DNA of 64,000 bases from Phlebopus portentosus (lineage: Eukaryota > Basidiomycota > Agaricomycetes > Boletales > Boletinellaceae): positions 682,001 through 746,000 of the forward strand of contig JAYXKI010000007.1 in NCBI GenBank assembly GCA_037892935.1. Reading direction: 5' to 3'. A model generated the notes under the pieces. It ran no database searches and was not told where the DNA came from. It saw only the letters and a list, made by a program, of their open reading frames with translations. The translations under genes and the position numbers were made by a program. Positions 36,901-47,747 of the stretch are shown here, in pieces. How positions within the stretch are numbered: the first letter of the stretch is position 1; every line of letters starts with the position of its first letter.

Positions 36901-38161
36901 TCCAGCATCCCCTGTGTCTGTGAAGGTTCCGCGTCAGTCTACGGAGATGGAACAGTCCGAAATGCTCCCGGCCGCGAGATCGGACTCAGGTGTCCAAGGT
37001 CTTGGTCTCGACTTATTCTCATCGCCTTTAGAAAACCCTCAAAATACTACAAGGGACGAATGCGGGCCGTCAACGAAGAGGTATAGTGTTCCACCGCCGA
37101 GCATACGCTCCCGCACGAACTCTGCAGATGAGGCGTTGCGCGCTTTGCATGCCATCGCTATCGGATCGCCAGCACCGTGGAAGAGTATTGCATCCTCGCA
37201 AAGTAGTTCTTCGGAATCCACCCATGATGGTCAAACATTCATGGCGATCACGACGGATGTCAGTCCAAGTGTTCCGACAGCCGCAGATGTCCGCGCAGCT
37301 GCGAATGCCACGACTGAGGACTTCCAGGAGTACATGCCCTATCTGCGATTCGTAGACGCATCGGTGACGGGAAGCACCAAGGTGACACCGGCAGCATCAA
37401 TTCATTCCTTTCGTACCGAGCGGGTCTCAGAATATGTCGCAATCTCCGGCCCTTCGTCCCCAGATACCTCGCCTCTACAGCGCCGGCAGACACCCGATTG
37501 TCCAGCTCAGCGCCCACAAGACTCGATCTCCTCGAGGCGTCGCTCCCGGCCCCGCTCCTTGCTCAAATTCGTCAGCCGCCGCCCGTTCTCCTCTTCCGGT
37601 TCTGGATTCCTCCCGATACCTTCCTCCAAAGCACCTACCACGGCGACACCTGATACCGAGACTGGCCTTTCGTTTTCTGCGGCTGGTCCAGCGCGTCTTT
37701 CGACTACCTACACGGGTAAAGACGTGAGGCGCTTTTCCGCTTCTTTCAGTGATGGACAGTATGACAAGACGGTGCCGTCAGAAGCCAGTATCCAGTCAAA
37801 CACTCGCCCCCGATCAGCAAGCTACCCCCATCCAAAGCATCACCGAAAAAGCCAAGTCATCGAGTCCCCTGAATCCTCTAAACCCTTGACAAAAACATTT
37901 TCTCGAAGGCCGTCAGCGAGCGCTTCGAAATCGCGTACTTGGTCCTTCACCCGATCCCGATCCCAATCACGTCGTCGGTCACGTTCAGTATCCCCACCTC
38001 CGACAAAGGGCTCACCTCGGGACGTCCTGTTCCGCTTGCGTAGCGCGCGGAACTGGTTCTGGTACGCACTATCGAGCGTGACGTCCCGGTCTGCATCGGC
38101 TGAGAAGAAGGGAGCTTTTTCAAAATGGACGTCGACAACATTTGTTGCGGTAGCAGCTTAA
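33981..38161 (+). CDS. Ran1/Sks1-like Ser/Thr protein kinase with long disordered tail
   Basis: Three exons (33981-34476, 34538-34726, 34779-38161) close to 1,355 residues. The kinase domain occupies about residues 43-280: glycine loop [10 protein letters not shown] (48-57), AVK Lys70, catalytic HRDLKPEN with Asp186 and Asn191, and DFG at 205-207. The activation segment ends in SVYHMSPEC, the Met-Ser-Pro-Glu variant typical of fission yeast Ran1/Pat1 and budding yeast Sks1/Vhs1, kinases linking nutrients to meiosis or growth. The insert between strands 4 and 5 is long. The other 1,050 or more residues are Ser/Pro/Arg-rich, almost certainly disordered and full of candidate phosphosites, with RS-like stretches near the end. 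An upstream in-frame ATG at 33909 is possible. Confidence 0.88.
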
Positions 38162-38711
38162 ATTTTCCCTATTTTGTCTTCTCTTCTTTTGGTCTACCCA
38201 GCGAGGTCGCTGATAAGGGATCAACACCCCAATGCATTTTTTATTTACTGCCATTTCGCGCTCCTCATCAGGTTGATCCTCACATTGCATTTCCGGCATG
38301 CGTAGCCAGCCGTTAGTTATCCTTTCAATTTCAACATCTGCTTATAGCAAGATTTAAAATCCATCATGATTATTTACGAGGGCCCATGAGCTTTTGCGAT
38401 ATGATTAACGCCGTTATGTTATGTCTAAAGACGCATTTGTATGTCGCAATATGTACCTTTACGCAGTGACGCACTTCTACTCGGTTATCCATTCTCTTTG
38501 TGATTGTGTGATTTGTGAAAATCTGACAGAGCATCCTTGAATAAGTACGGGTACATATACAGTATGTACGTAAAATGGAAACTGTGAAGGAGGCAACGTG
38601 ATCTTCATTCGAAGTCAGAGCTAAGATCCACTTGTGGGACTGGCAAACAAGACCAACAGGGAGGCGTAGCTAATGGAGATATTGCCTCCCAAAGGATAGT
38701 GTGATATTTAG
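38162..38711. other. Convergent 3' region between the kinase and MFS genes
   Basis: A 550-bp AT-rich spacer between converging genes. No coding or structural feature is recognised. Confidence 0.5.
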
Positions 38712-40988
38712 TTAGAGAATTAGCAGAGAGTTATCTAGTCCTCGCAAGCGATAAGGATGAAAAGGAAAACTCAAGTCTGTCAATTCGTCTGCGAATCTTG
38801 GCTCGCCCGCCCTTTCATTCATTATGCTTTTCCTTGCATTTTCGCTTGCATTAGTTCCGACATTTTGACTGCTTCTATCGGCTTCGACTTGACCTTGAAC
38901 GGAAGCGGCGGCTGCCGCTGCTACGCGCGTAGCCTTTTCACGGTGACGATGCTGACTACGGAACATGAAAATGAAGGCCGATCCACTGAGACTGGGGGCA
39001 CCACTGTGGATAAGCGAAACTGAAGGATCAGGTCAAGTTACTGTCACTTACGACAGAAGATCGATAAACGTAGCTAAGATGGACACCATGGTGGCTACAT
39101 TGGCGGTATTGTGCGGATAAGAAGTGTGGGATTCAGCGTAACTTCGGTTAGATATTAGTACATACCCCCATCACAAGACTGCGGAGCTTCCATCACTATT
39201 CCTTGTAAGATCCAAGTGCGACAGGCAGCGTACTAACCGAGCATATTCCGATGATCACGAAGATCGCAAATAAGGCGCCGGTGTTGGTTGGACGTACGGT
39301 CCAGATGAGCAGGAGCCAGGCGGCAACAATGATTAATACAACGATTCGGGCGGAATGGCCGAGGTCGCCTGTGAGGATACGATCAAAGAGCGGAGACGTT
39401 GCGAGAGCGGTGACAGGACCTGGAAGGAGAAGCGTCGCACCCCCTAGAGACATTAGATTCGGGTCTTCAGTAGATAGGACCAGAAACATTCCATTAGTCA
39501 ACCGTGTCATCAGAGTATCCATACTACCCCAAAATCTCATTCGATAGAAGTGCGAATATGTTTGAACTGTCTCTCCCGTTAGTACGGTCTTTCTCACTGT
39601 CGTCAAACCTCGGTGGCTTTCGCTCACCCAGCAACAAGCGCACTAAACACGAGCGTCAGTATAATAAAGTCAACAGTTTGCGCATCGTCATGTTTGCGCC
39701 CTTTCCTTCGTCTTCAAGCATATTAGCTATTCCGGACTCACGCTTCTTTGCTCTTGAGTGTGCGTCGGTGGAGAACATCTGAAGTCCGACCATGCGATTC
39801 GCAAATTCGTTCTTCGATGTCCTAGATATTGGGCTCTCCGATTTTATTCCAGCTTCTAGGAACTCAGAGACTGAGATGTGCTCTGGTGCTTTCCCTGAAC
39901 TGTCTGATGCATGAAAAGATAGACGTTAAAAGAATCCGAAAATTGCCCGGAGTGTGGTCATGAAGTGATAGGACCCAGTGCGATCCTCAGTAAGCTGCGC
40001 AGAAAACGGTCGGTCATTCAACTCATTGCGCGCGTATTTGGCTGAGTGCGAAAAGAGATCACTGACAAGGGGGTGTATGCACCGCACCAATCAATAAAGT
40101 AAATGGTGCGACTACGGTCGAAATAATGCCCAGAGCCAGAATCTTTAACGGATTTTGTTCGGAATTCATGTCGTATGATGCGAAGAGATGAATACGACAA
40201 GATGTTCGAATGTTATCAAATGTAGGAGAGACCAACTATCCTAGAGCAGCTCAGACCGGATTCGCTATAGTGGAAAAGCATAAACTCACCATTCTAAGGA
40301 AAGAATCGAAATGCTTGGATACGCACAGACGGACAAGAGCATCCTCACCGCGGTTATATCTTTAGTGTCAAACCATGTTTCGGAATATTTAGGCACAGGG
40401 ACCTGGAAAACTGCTTACAGGATGCACTTATGAATTAGAACAAGACGCGAGCATATAATTAGAAAGGAGGGAATTGAAATGAGAGTTACTAGGTTCTATA
40501 GATATTTTTGACTTGAGGGAGGAGGCGAGCATACCTGACAGACAATAAGCAGAGCCTATGCTTCTCGTAGACTAACAGAATGTTCTGTTCCCGCATGGCG
40601 AACCCAAGCTGAGAGAGGTAAGTTGTATGTACTCACAGCATACCAGAAAGGCAAAGATATTGAATCGAACGTGCCTACAAGTCGGGAAGTGACCCACGAC
40701 GGTTGGAAGACCGGAACGAGGGCAAAAAATAGGAACGAGGGGAGATACGAGAATGGTGGTACAAAATATGACGTTCCCGAGCCAATTGGCCTCGTCTAGT
40801 GGAATGCCTAATGTCTCCGAGGCTATAGTGTTCCTTATTCAATCAACTATACCTCTAACCCGCGAAAGACAATTGCACGTACTTTTATTTGCTACGGGAC
40901 TAAACCAAGTTCCGTTCATGACCGTGATGATGTTCGATTCTGAGGCAACAGACTATGTCTAGACCATTAACCTGGAAACATCCGTCAT
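38712..40988 (-). pseudogene. FLVCR-like MFS transporter gene, apparently damaged
   Basis: Read on the minus strand from ATG 40988, pieces of an FLVCR/MFSD7-type major facilitator appear in order: WFSPVANK, IPLDEANWLGNVIF and SPLVPIF near 40900-40730, then FQVPVPKYSETWFDT near 40400, LALGIISTVVAPFTLLIGA near 40120, a charged central loop, helices around 39600-39200 and a C-terminal AFIFMFRSQHRHREK followed by a polar tail ending at 38712. FLVCR-type carriers move heme, choline or related solutes across membranes. Near 39200 the family block LPVAL is followed by a stop (SYKE then TAG), and NSDGSSAVL resumes in another frame ahead of a TGA. One or two lesions or unseen splices are needed, so I call it a probable pseudogene. 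Confidence 0.55.
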
Positions 40989-42210
40989 AGTTCAGAAGTC
41001 GTAGTTCAGAAGATAATAGCAAGAGATCACGATAGGAGAAAGCTATGTTGAAAAGGTCAGGGATCAATGAGACTTGAGTTTAACAGGCAACGGAGGAAAT
41101 AGTTTGAGTCCAAGTAGAGTTTATTATATTATGATGTGCGCGTCGTCCACATTCTTATGCCAAGTCGCCGGTTAGTCCACATTATGCATTTTATAACGTC
41201 ACACAGTATCAAAGGAACCGCTTTTTGTAACAATCACCTGTGTTATTGGTTGGCCATATTAATTTTCCCTGCCCTTATTGACTGGAAAAATGTTTTTAAT
41301 AGGTTACCTTGTGGTAGACAGTTGGAGCATGTACTCAACTTTGAGAGATCATTGCATAGTTCACTGTAAAACCAGATCCGTAATAAGTGTTCAAAGGACC
41401 AGTTGAAGGCTTAGCCTTATGTACAGTCACCACAGAAGTTTTGTCGCCCTCTTTTTTATATCTTTTTCACAAATTTCTCCATCAATATCCATTTTCTCCA
41501 CCTGAAAAAAAAATCAGCTGCATTCCATCCTAGGAAACAACTAGACTGGAAAATTTTGCAGACAACACATAGAAATGAGCTCAAAACGCAATTTCAGGGG
41601 GTTGTCAAATTATCTAGGGAAAATAACTGACTCTCGATGATTCCCTATCACATTCAAAAGTTCCTATTCGAGCTATTAAGCACATAACTTTGCTGACATG
41701 TTGTTCTGATACAAACGCATTCCATATGAATTTATTGGATTTTTTGAACCTATGGGGAAGAAACTGGAAACCAACAAAATTTGAGTGAGACCAAAAACCG
41801 GCAAAAGAAAAGGGAAAGTCAGCAAAACTGGCACTTTCTGACCCCACCAAGTGCAGCCCAGTGTTCTCCATTCACCAGAAAAATCTGAAAAAAGACTCAT
41901 CTCACTCCTGCGTATGGGAAATGCTGAAGAAGAAAGTTCTGCGCTGTTTCGATGTGTTGTTGAGTCCATGGAGGTCGAACAATACTGGAAAAATGAGTTA
42001 TATGCATATAGTCACTTTTGCCCATTTCCGTTGTGACCTTAGTTTTCAAGCTTTCACCATTAAATCCTGCAGGGGGGTTGATCTATGTTATAAAATTATT
42101 TTAAGTTTTTTTCAAACTCAGCGGAGCTGAATTGGGCAAGAAAAATGAAAATTACTCAAAGAATGGTCTGAAATTTGGGGGGACAAAACTATAGTCAGGT
42201 GACTGTAGAC
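40989..42210. other. AT-rich gene-free region at the left edge of the transposon island
   Basis: Base composition becomes AT-richer here than in the first 40 kb. Short open frames on both strands (for example 41136-41369, 41614-42130) have no recognised similarity and probably derive from old mobile elements. Confidence 0.45.
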
Positions 42211-42268
42211 GACGCGCTTTCCGTCCGGACGAAAGTGCGGCAATCACGTGGCGCAGATCCTCGCTTGC
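42208..42268 (-). repeat. Single inverted copy of the 81-bp repeat family
   Basis: The reverse complement of this stretch matches the unit junction of the 50.2-kb tandem array over about 58 bp with some four differences. It keeps the TTGCGCC-like lead, CACGTGATTGCCGCAC, the TTCGTCCGGACGGAA palindrome and AAGCGCGTC. It lies 10 bp upstream of a small MITE and about 210 bp upstream of the CxC5/CxC6 ATG. Confidence 0.8.
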
Positions 42269-42275
42269 TAGGTGC

Positions 42276-42411
42276 ATACACAGGGGGCAAAACCCTATTT
42301 CCGAACCTGAAAATTTTGATCCGGAATTGAAATCCAGCCAATCAGAGGCGAGCTTTCCAATTCTGTTTCCTGTATAAGCGGCTCAGAAACGTAATTCTGC
42401 CCCCTGTGATA
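42276..42411. mobile_element. Short MITE-like element (130 bp)
   Basis: Perfect 11-bp inverted ends CACAGGGGGCA (42279-42289) and TGCCCCCTGTG (42398-42408) extend imperfectly to about 29 bp inward. ATA flanks both sides (42276-42278 and 42409-42411), a possible 3-bp target duplication. The element lies in the 5' region of the CxC5/CxC6 gene and contains GTATAAGCGG, which could act as that gene's TATA box. Confidence 0.55.
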
Positions 42412-42479
42412 CCCTTTGCCTCGTGCCTTGGCAGATCACTAACCATTGCCATCGAAATTTTCTCAAACTACAAGCAAAT

Positions 42480-44644
42480 ATGGACTTCTTTTTCTTCTCT
42501 CAAGAGATGAATTGTCATCCTCATCTCAGAGAAATGTCTCTTGAGCAACTCCTTACCTTCTGTAGACTATCATATCATTTGAAACCTGTCATCCAAATGG
42601 AGACACCAGTCGAGCAACTGAAGAATGGTCCACCCCCCTTCCTCCCTCAAAATGTACAGGGCTTTCTTAGCTTGTGCATATCTATTGGCTTAGAAGCTTG
42701 TCAGAAACTGTGGTCCTTACTGTCCCATCATATTTGGGATATGAAAAGCTGCCACGTTGGTGTACAGGAAAGTGTCAACTACTTCCTAGCATTTGGGAGT
42801 TATCATAATATAGGTATGATATATTTTATACTTGTTTTGTAAATTTAAACACAATCCTGGCAAGGCTACCAAAACTTTTACCCCCCCACACGTACCTGCT
42901 TAAACGAGAAATGCTGCTTCAAGGATGGCATGCCTATTACACCCCCATTGCTTGGCGAAGTAATTTCCCATAAAGCAGTCTACTTCATGAAAGACTCTGG
43001 GGCATTGCCTGCTTGGACATTCTCCCTGTATTGTAGAGGTGAACTTGATATTTGCTCATTCCAGGCACACACTGACTGGTAGGACAGGTTGCCTCACTCG
43101 CTACTATCACAACTACTATGTGCATGATATGGCAGAGAAGCGAACCTATTACTCTGGAGTCAACCTTCCAGAGGTCATTCAAGTTGAACAGCATTACTTC
43201 TTTGATCGCTCTCTCTGTGAGCAACAGGCTGATCAGATGCTTCATGGATGGTAAGCACCAAATATAAGCTACTTTATCTATTCCAATTGTCAACTATACT
43301 TTCAGGGTTTCAGCTAGTAACATAGCTGCTATCTATAACAGGGATACCCAGAGAGCAGGCTTTGTAACATCTCTCACTTGGACGCCCTCACTTGACATGA
43401 AGCATGAGCATGTTTGGGATGCATTTTTCTTGAATTCCCTGCTGAAGGACTATCAAGAGAGGTCCCAAACGCTTTGTCTTGCCCATAAAGCCTCGAGCCA
43501 GGAAGAACGACTTAGACCACAACTTGAAGCCAGAAACCAACGAATGGCTGGGCCTGGACAGAAGCACTGGAATCATGCATGTGAAAAATGTACATGGTTT
43601 TCTGCTGGTACTGATGGAAAGACCTGTATGATTTTCAATTTTTGACAAAACAACAAAACTGAATGTACTTGTAGATACTTGTCGAGCTGTTGTGACTGAT
43701 GGGATCACCATAGGACACATGTGTTGCAATGTCCACGATTGCAAAGAGCCTCTTCGATCACAGAGAGATAGATTTTGTCCTCTGCACAAGCATCTTGAGG
43801 ATGTGTGTGCTGTGGAGTCTTGCAATCGGAAGTGTACTACTGGATCCATGACCTGTGATTTGGCCCAGCATAGCACAATGGAAGCCCATTTCAAGGAGAA
43901 GAACACAGCCATTTTCAAGCTCAAACATCGCATGGAGAAAGCACAGGCCACAGCCCAGCAACTACAATATTCCATACCCTCTTCAGACATCTCTTCCATT
44001 GAGCAGGAGGGGGACCCAACAGAATGCGAAGGAAAATCAGACCGGGGAAATAAGAAACAGAAGACCACCTTCGTTCGAAACCACACTCACAACGAAGAGT
44101 TCTGTGTAACACCATGTGGAGTCATTCTTGGACGTGCAACTTTCTATGGATCTGAAGCCCTGAATGGAGTCCGGGTAAGCTATTATCTTATTTCCATTTT
44201 TACACAACTGAAGTTCTGCCCTAGCTCTTCTGGAAAGGCCTCTTCCCCACGAAGAAATCTCTGCCACAATATTTTTTTTTCGACTCGAATTGCAAGATGC
44301 TGCAGCATATCCGGGCTTCAGGTGATGGGGATTACTTTGAAGACTGTGCATTCCCGGTGGACGTTTTTCATTTTAAGACGAAGCACAAGGAATCCGACAT
44401 CTTCTGCGAGACGTATTGTAACCCATATGCTTGGCCAGACTTGCGTACTGACGATGGAAAATGGAGGTTCAACTCATCAGCTGCAGAGCAAACAAACGTA
44501 TGGTTTCGAGGGTATCAGGCGATTCTGCAGGAGATGAAGGTAGAACGGTACAATTTTTTCTTAGATCAGATGATTCAGAGAAGGAATGAAGAGACAGTTG
44601 ACAGGCTCAGTAAACAAGGTTTTCATCCACATGCTAGACCTTAA
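42480..44644 (+). CDS. CxC5/CxC6 cysteine-cluster protein associated with KDZ transposons
   Basis: A multi-exon gene for a protein carried by basidiomycete KDZ (Kyakuja-Dileera-Zisupton) DNA transposons. After a helical N-region (LSLCISIGLEACQKLW) comes CxC5: a splice gives HNIGYQNFYPPTRTCLNEKC, then FSLYCRGCLTRYYHNYYVHD across another intron, with paired Cys that should bind zinc. CxC6 follows with GWVSASNIAAIYN and the cluster CCNVHDCKEP, CPLHKH, CNRKC. The C-terminal part has VFHFKTKHKESDIFC, the YCNPYAW block and WRFNSSAAEQTNVW, which carries a possible catalytic Glu of the transposase fold. Frames close without lesions. ATG 42480 starts MDFFFFSQEM. The element's true ends were not found. 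Confidence 0.82.
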
Positions 44645-45884
44645 CTATTGACACACACTCTTGCATAGAAAGTTTATGCTGTCCAAATAATTCAATTACA
44701 ATCTATTTCCTACTCGTTCTTTGTGAATATTATCAGATCTTCAATTTATCCAGTCGGCTACCTGAATAAGCAGAACTGGTCAAGGTACCAGTCCAATATT
44801 GAGGGGGTGCTAAATAAGGACCAGAGAGTCCTCTGTGAACTATCTTGCCCACTCCTAATACATGAGCATATAATAAAGAAAAAAAAAAGTCCTTATGATG
44901 CATGCAGCAGTGCCTGAACTCAGCCTTTTCCAGAAAGCATTAATCTATAGCTGAGTAAACTGCCAGGCCTGGATTTATGTCAGGCTTGGTACTGATTATA
45001 GAGCTTCCCTAGATGGCCAGCCTGTTGCACCACTTGCATAATGTTCTGCAGTGAGAATATGAGGTTTAATGCCGAACCTTGGATCAGTGCCTTGAAAATC
45101 CCAGGGGCCAACAGATATCATTCATACTATAGTCAGAGCGTATCTAGGTAGATGAATCAACATGCATGGTACAGATCGGCACCCATGGTATATGCAGATT
45201 TAGGTATATCTGATTAGGAGAGCATGAATTGAATTCCGAGTATCTAAACATCTGCAGGTTTCTCAGAAGATAAATTGCCCCTGTAACTCAAGATACATGT
45301 GCTGGAGAAAACCTGGGCAGCCTCTGACAGCAAAATGTCCAGTCTTGAAGTTCATAGGAGATACAGAGCTGCACTTTCGGGACGTTCATCCGGTTTGCAG
45401 GGACGCCAAGTGGACACGAGGAAAAACTCATTCCATGATTGTGCAAAAAGTGTAGAAAATCCTCATTTCTGTAGGGGAGATATACTTGCATTTGTTTTTT
45501 TGAGGCGAGTAACACAATCACTGCATACTAAGAAATATATTACATGTCCATAGATTTGGGTCGGTCATGTAACAAGTGACTACACAAGCTGTGTACAATC
45601 ATGTATACGGGATCCGGGTAAAATTGCGATAGTCTAACCAGCACCGGTCTAGCCCGGACCGTGTAGATGGAGTATGCCTTACATACGTGATCTACATTTT
45701 CATGTGTAGGCCTGCATACATTTACTCTCTGCTTTGTCAACAGACTCTGCTGCCTCAGCATTTGTAATCTTTGTTTTCCGTTCTCAGATCAATTCCAATT
45801 TATAACCATATTCGATTAGAAAGTATCAAAATACTTGCGAACTACCATCCCTCTCAGCAAAAAATTTTAGGCACGGCTCAAAAT
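44645..45884. other. Transposon-island spacer
   Basis: About 1.2 kb downstream of the CxC gene without a supported gene. An A-run at 44877-44888 follows an AATAAAG at 44872 that could serve as the CxC transcript's poly(A) signal. The open frame at 45299-45553 has no recognised similarity. Confidence 0.4.
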
Positions 45885-46690
45885 ACATGAAGCAAGAGGT
45901 CTTGGGTCCTCTTCGAGGTGTGACCCTTGAGGATAGCAGCCTGGACGGCAGTACCGTACGCGATCGCCTCTTCTGGGTTGATAGACTTGCATGGCTCCGA
46001 AGAAGTCATAAATGACATTTGTACATGACCATTCACTTTTGTACGTCTGAATGATCACATCAGGCTGTCTGTTAGTGCTCTTAGACAAGATCTCGGATTT
46101 CTTTACCACATGCGACAGCCTCATCTTGGTTGATAGACTTGGATGGCGCCTTGCCATTGAAGAAGTGAGACACGAGCTTGACAATACCGGGGGATACGGG
46201 TGGAGCCGGCAACAAGGACAATCTCGTGGACGTTGGAAATGTAGATCTTGGAGTCCCGGATAACCTTCTCGACAGGCTCGAAACATGTATGGGGAATCGA
46301 GGTGTATAAGTCAACACCCTCATAGAGTGAGTCAATCTCTATAGTCATCTGTGCAGCCGACAAAGCCGTACAGTTCACACGCTTGCAGGCGGTACGGAGT
46401 ATGATGATTCAAGGAAAAATCTACAAAAATCAGCATCAACACCTTGATCAAGCGTCCTTGGAATGAACTAAAAAATAAACACCCTTCTTGTTCTTGCACC
46501 TGAACTCCCGAACAAAGTGGTTATATGAGGCGGTCATCAAAGTCCTCACCACTCAAGTGAGCCTTGACTTCGAAGATACCTGGGTCAAGAGCAACACGTT
46601 GAAGGTGCCTCCACCAAGGCCTGAAACAACATCATTGCGCTTGCCTTGTACTTCCTTGTCAAGACCGTATGCCTACCAGGTAAGGAGACA
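45885..46690 (-). pseudogene. HSP70 ATPase-domain fragment, broken
   Basis: On the minus strand this encodes pieces of a cytosolic HSP70 nucleotide-binding domain: [89 protein letters not shown], then [11 protein letters not shown] and [20 protein letters not shown]. The pieces lie in different frames with stops between them, such as TAA inside the DRL/NHF junction. The KSIN-EAVA-G segment occurs twice, so there is an internal partial duplication. Both ends of the protein are missing. A TAG acceptor before the first block suggests an intron was kept, so it is not a clean retrocopy. No function is expected. Confidence 0.8.
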
Positions 46691-46702
46691 CCTAACCAAA
46701 TA

Positions 46703-47747
46703 TACAGTGACTCAAAAAACTGATGCAATGATCGACGCTTCTTGACTATTTTGTAAATTACTCCACATATACTTCAGCCACACAAATGAAAAAAAATGTG
46801 TCCCAGAAAGCTCTTAATCGTACCTTTCTAATGATATATCTTGCATAGCATAATTCGTACAAATGAAGAAGTTACGGGGTCTGGAAGTATGCAAATCATT
46901 GGATCAGTTTTTCGACTTTCATATACAAATTCAGTACTTCACCAATAACTCATCCAAAACAGCTCACAATCCATCGAAAAAAATCAGAACGATAGATCTT
47001 CATAACATTCTGAATTTCATAAAGTTTCAGGGCACTTGGATCAGTTTTGCTTGAATGGTCAGGTATGCAAAAGAATACCAATTTGGCTGAGAAATGGTCA
47101 TTTTTCGCACAAATCACTCTGTAGAAAATCAGATATGGACTATACCTTCTTGAAACTGCAGATAAATGGTCCTCAGGTATTCATTATTGTGTATTTATAT
47201 GCATGCTATCTGAGCATGAGCAGAAAAAGCAAAACTATGCATTCAGTCAGATTTGCCCTTATTTTGACTTCAGAATTGAGTTTTTCTGAATAAAATCAGC
47301 AAAGAAAATTAATCAGTATCTGATTTTCTACAGTGATTTGTGCGAAAAATGACCATTTCTCAGCCAAATTGGTATTCTTTTGCATACCTGACCATTCAAG
47401 CAAAACTGATCCAAGTGCCCTGAAACTTTATGAAATTCAGAATGTTATGAAGATCTATCGTTCTGATTTTTTTCGATGGATTGTGAGCTGTTTTGGATGA
47501 GTTATTGGTGAAGTACTGAATTTGTATATGAAAGTCGAAAAACTGATGCAATGATTTGCATACTTCCAGACCCCGTAACTTCTTCATTTGTACGAATTAT
47601 GCTATGCAAGATATATCATTAGAAAGGTACGATTAAGAGCTTTCTGGGACACATTTTTTTTCATTTGTGTGGCTGAAGTATATGTGGAGTAATTTACAAA
47701 ATAGTCAAGAAGCGTCGATCATTGCATCAGTTTTTTGAGTCACTGTA
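46703..47747. mobile_element. Foldback (long-TIR) element with TA duplication, Tc1/mariner-like
   Basis: The element runs 46705-47745. Its two arms (46705 to about 47136, and about 47315-47745) are nearly perfect reverse complements over about 430 bp. I see one base difference (G/C in the Asp/His codon of the mirrored frames) and one 2-bp indel near 47116. Both ends begin CAGTGACTCAAAA and are flanked by TA (46703-46704 and 47746-47747), as for Tc1/mariner-type insertions. About 180 bp separate the arms. Mirrored 63-residue open frames in the arms are not genes. A transcript across it would form a very long hairpin. Confidence 0.88.

Noticed and set aside
43388..44086. 232-codon minus-strand frame
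   Set aside because: It is the antisense shadow of the CxC6 exons, which have a clear family match on the plus strand.
45270..45290. TTGCCCCTGTA as a possible right terminal repeat of the KDZ element pairing with CACAGGGGGCA at 42279
   Set aside because: The match is imperfect, flanks do not match as a target duplication, and a better partner for 42279 exists at 42398-42408.
46863..47587. Two nearly identical 63-codon frames in opposite orientation
   Set aside because: They are the same sequence read in the two arms of the foldback element and differ at a single residue; not independent genes.
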